From an uncultured bacterium (GTDB taxonomy: Bacteria > Actinomycetota > Coriobacteriia > Coriobacteriales > Atopobiaceae), in the NCBI GenBank assembly GCA_905215465.1, contig CAJMPT010000027.1:1-21870 (forward strand): a DNA stretch of 21,870 nt, given 5' to 3'. Both the position numbers and the translations under genes were made by a program. The first letter of the stretch is position 1; the number at the start of each line of letters is the position of its first letter. The notes beneath the pieces are model-generated. The model was not told the DNA's origin, searched no databases, and was given only the letters and a program-made list of their open reading frames with translations. This document shows, piece after piece, positions 20,233 through 21,870 of this stretch.

Positions 20233-21759
20233 ATGGGTCAAGACTCAAGGTCCGACGCGCCCAAGACGGGCGTGGACCGGTGGCGTGACGCCGCAAGGGA
20301 CACCAAGGCCAGGGGCGCAAAGCCCAAGAAGAGGGGCGCCGGCCGTGCCGGGCGCGCGGGCGGGTTCTCGTCCGCGGCGCGCGGGCACGTGGGCGCCCTC
20401 GTCGTGATGCTCGCGCTCTGCGTGGCGTGCGCCTTCGCCTTCTCGCCGCTGGGGGAGAAGATCACCCAGGGCCTGGACATCCAGGGTGGCGTCTCCGTCA
20501 TCCTCTCCGCCTCCAAGTCCGACGGCAGCCAGCCCACGAGCGAGGACATGCAGACCGCCACGTCCATCGTCCAGACCCGCGTGAACGCCCTAGGCGCCTC
20601 GGAGGCCACGGTCCAGCAGCAGGGCGCAAGCTCCATCCTCGTGCAGATCCCGGGAGCCACCGACGCCACCTCCACGGTCCAGGCCATCGGCCAGACGGGC
20701 CACCTCGAGTTCGTCCGACTGGACGAGATCGGGGACGCCGAGGCGCTGGCCAAGATCCAGGCCGGCACCCAGAACGTCAAGCTCGAGGAGGGCACCTACA
20801 CCGCCTTCCTCGACGGCTCCTCCATCACGCGCACCCAGGTGGCCCAGTCCCAGACCTCGGTGGGCACCTACGTGGTCAACGTGACCTTTGACTCCGAGGG
20901 CGCCAAGACCTTCTCCGAGGTCACCGGCGAGCTTGCGCCCACCAAGGGGCAGATCGCCATCGTCCTCGACGGCGTGGTCAACTCCGCCCCGGCCGTCCAG
21001 TCCCAGATCGACGGCGGCGAGGTCTCCATCTCCGGTAGCTTCACGGCCGACTCTGCCCAGGCGCTCAAGACCGCCCTGGACTCCGGCTCGCTTCCCGTCA
21101 CGCTCACCTACTCCGAGAGCCGCGCCGTCGGCCCCACCCTGGGCCAGGACTCCCTTGCGCAGGGCGTGCTCGCGCTCGTCGTGGGCGTGGCCGTCGTCGT
21201 GTGCTACCTGTTCTTCTTCTTCTATCGCGGCCTGGGCCTGCTGACGCTGGGCTCCCTTGCGGTCTTTGCCGTGCTGTACCTGGGGCTTCTTGCCACGCTG
21301 TCCCACTTTGGCCTGTTTGCCCTGAGCCTGCCGGGCCTTGCCGGCATCGTCCTCACCACCGGCTCTGCCGCGGACTCCTCCATCCTGGTGCTCGAGCGCT
21401 TCCGCGAGGAGATCCGCATGGGCAGGACCGTGCGCAACGCCTCGGTCTCCGGCACCTCCCACGGCATCCGCACCTCCCTTGACGCCGACGTCGTTACCCT
21501 CATCACGGCGCTCGCGCTGCTGGTGGTCGCCACGGGAGACGTGCGCGGCTTCGGCCTCACCCTGGCCCTCGGCGTGGTCTGCGACGTGGTGACCATGTTC
21601 CTCTTCAAGGCCCCCGCCCTGAGGCTCCTCTCGCTCGGCGCCATCCAGAAGGCCCCCGGCTTCTGGGGCATCTCCCAGGACCTCGCCGAGGCCCAGGGGA
21701 AGGCGGACGCCCGCACCTCGGTCACCCGCGTCCAGAAGGGAGGCGAGGCCAATGCGTAG
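20233..21759 (+). CDS. secD: Protein translocase subunit SecD
   Basis: SecD forms with SecF a membrane complex that uses the proton gradient to pull secreted proteins out of the SecYEG channel. The 508-residue protein has a basic 50-residue cytoplasmic N-terminus, a first helix (about 52-71), and the extracytoplasmic P1 region beginning with the family motif GLDIQGGVSV (80-89). The P1 base and head motifs FDSEGAKTFSEVTGE and IVLDGVVNSAPAV follow. The five-helix RND-type module (about 305-475) carries ERFREE (388-393) and, after it, LDADVVTLITA, close to the usual ERIREE and DANVTTLI. ATG 20233 has AAGGAA 6 nt upstream. The basic N-terminal extension (RDTKARGAKPKKRGAGRAG) is longer than in E. 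coli. It overlaps secF by 8 bp. yajC, often found between tgt and secD, is absent. Confidence 0.95.
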   Translation: MGQDSRSDAPKTGVDRWRDAARDTKARGAKPKKRGAGRAGRAGGFSSAARGHVGALVVMLALCVACAFAFSPLGEKITQGLDIQGGVSVILSASKSDGSQPTSEDMQTATSIVQTRVNALGASEATVQQQGASSILVQIPGATDATSTVQAIGQTGHLEFVRLDEIGDAEALAKIQAGTQNVKLEEGTYTAFLDGSSITRTQVAQSQTSVGTYVVNVTFDSEGAKTFSEVTGELAPTKGQIAIVLDGVVNSAPAVQSQIDGGEVSISGSFTADSAQALKTALDSGSLPVTLTYSESRAVGPTLGQDSLAQGVLALVVGVAVVVCYLFFFFYRGLGLLTLGSLAVFAVLYLGLLATLSHFGLFALSLPGLAGIVLTTGSAADSSILVLERFREEIRMGRTVRNASVSGTSHGIRTSLDADVVTLITALALLVVATGDVRGFGLTLALGVVCDVVTMFLFKAPALRLLSLGAIQKAPGFWGISQDLAEAQGKADARTSVTRVQKGGEANA

Positions 21760-21870
21760 CCACTTCTCCTTCGAGATCCCGTTCATCGGGCACCGCAGGC
21801 AGTTCCTGGGTCTCTCCTGCGTCCTCGTCGTCCTGGCCGTCGTGGGCCTTCTGGCCCGCGGCCTGGTCTT
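21752..21870 (+). CDS. secF: Protein translocase subunit SecF, truncated by window edge
   Basis: Only the first 39 codons are present: a short basic, aromatic N-terminus (MRSHFSFEIPFIGHRRQF) followed by the first membrane helix (LGLSCVLVVLAVVGLLA). This matches the start of SecF, which partners SecD. The ATG overlaps the last 8 bases of secD, and GGGAGG with GCGAGG lies 3-13 nt upstream, so the two proteins are translationally coupled. The call rests mainly on position after secD, since the diagnostic SecF motifs are beyond the edge. Confidence 0.85.
   Translation, partial: MRSHFSFEIPFIGHRRQFLGLSCVLVVLAVVGLLARGLV

Overview
The window is GC-rich, densely packed bacterial chromosome. The gene set (Tat-exported PstS lipoprotein, pstSCABB-phoU-phoPR cluster, QueH-type queuosine pathway, HPr with an HPr-kinase-type serine, SecDF) and the codon use suggest a high-GC Gram-positive of the Coriobacteriia, most likely an Atopobiaceae/Olsenella-like lineage. 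This is inference from style and content; no 16S or other marker is present.

Layout: (1) 1-1386, the 3' part of an ABC exporter half-transporter, closed by a strong terminator. (2) 1485-2954, a small island: a gene for a PD-(D/E)XK/DUF559-like protein bracketed by two 104-bp, about 95% identical repeats built from three copies of a 28-29-nt unit. (3) 2991-10387, a complete phosphate-starvation locus: PHO-box-like direct repeats, then pstS, pstC, pstA, two tandem pstB genes, phoU, an OmpR/PhoB-type response regulator and its sensor kinase, mostly overlapping by a few bases. (4) 10434-11918 (minus), an alpha/beta-hydrolase fused to a GNAT acetyltransferase, followed by a palindrome-rich spacer. 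(5) 12227-14257 (minus), methionyl-tRNA synthetase with a non-canonical KMSKS motif. (6) 14327-16807, a DUF3267-like membrane metallopeptidase coupled to queH, then queA. (7) 16821-16906, a 30-bp perfect inverted repeat between converging genes, then a tail-anchored coiled-coil protein (minus). (8) 18398-20080, ptsH (HPr) with a consensus -10 and structured leader, then tgt. (9) 20151-end, secD and the start of secF.

How the parts work together: Pst imports phosphate, PhoU couples transporter state to the PhoR-like kinase, and the PhoB/PhoP-like regulator probably binds the repeats in front of pstS. QueH, QueA and Tgt are three steps of queuosine tRNA modification. The common queA-tgt-yajC-secDF order is recognisable but interrupted here by the coiled-coil gene and ptsH, and yajC is missing between tgt and secD. 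The observations most worth following are the repeat-bracketed nuclease-like gene, the PHO-box array, the hydrolase-GNAT fusion, the MetRS KMSKS variant and several families of intergenic palindromes.
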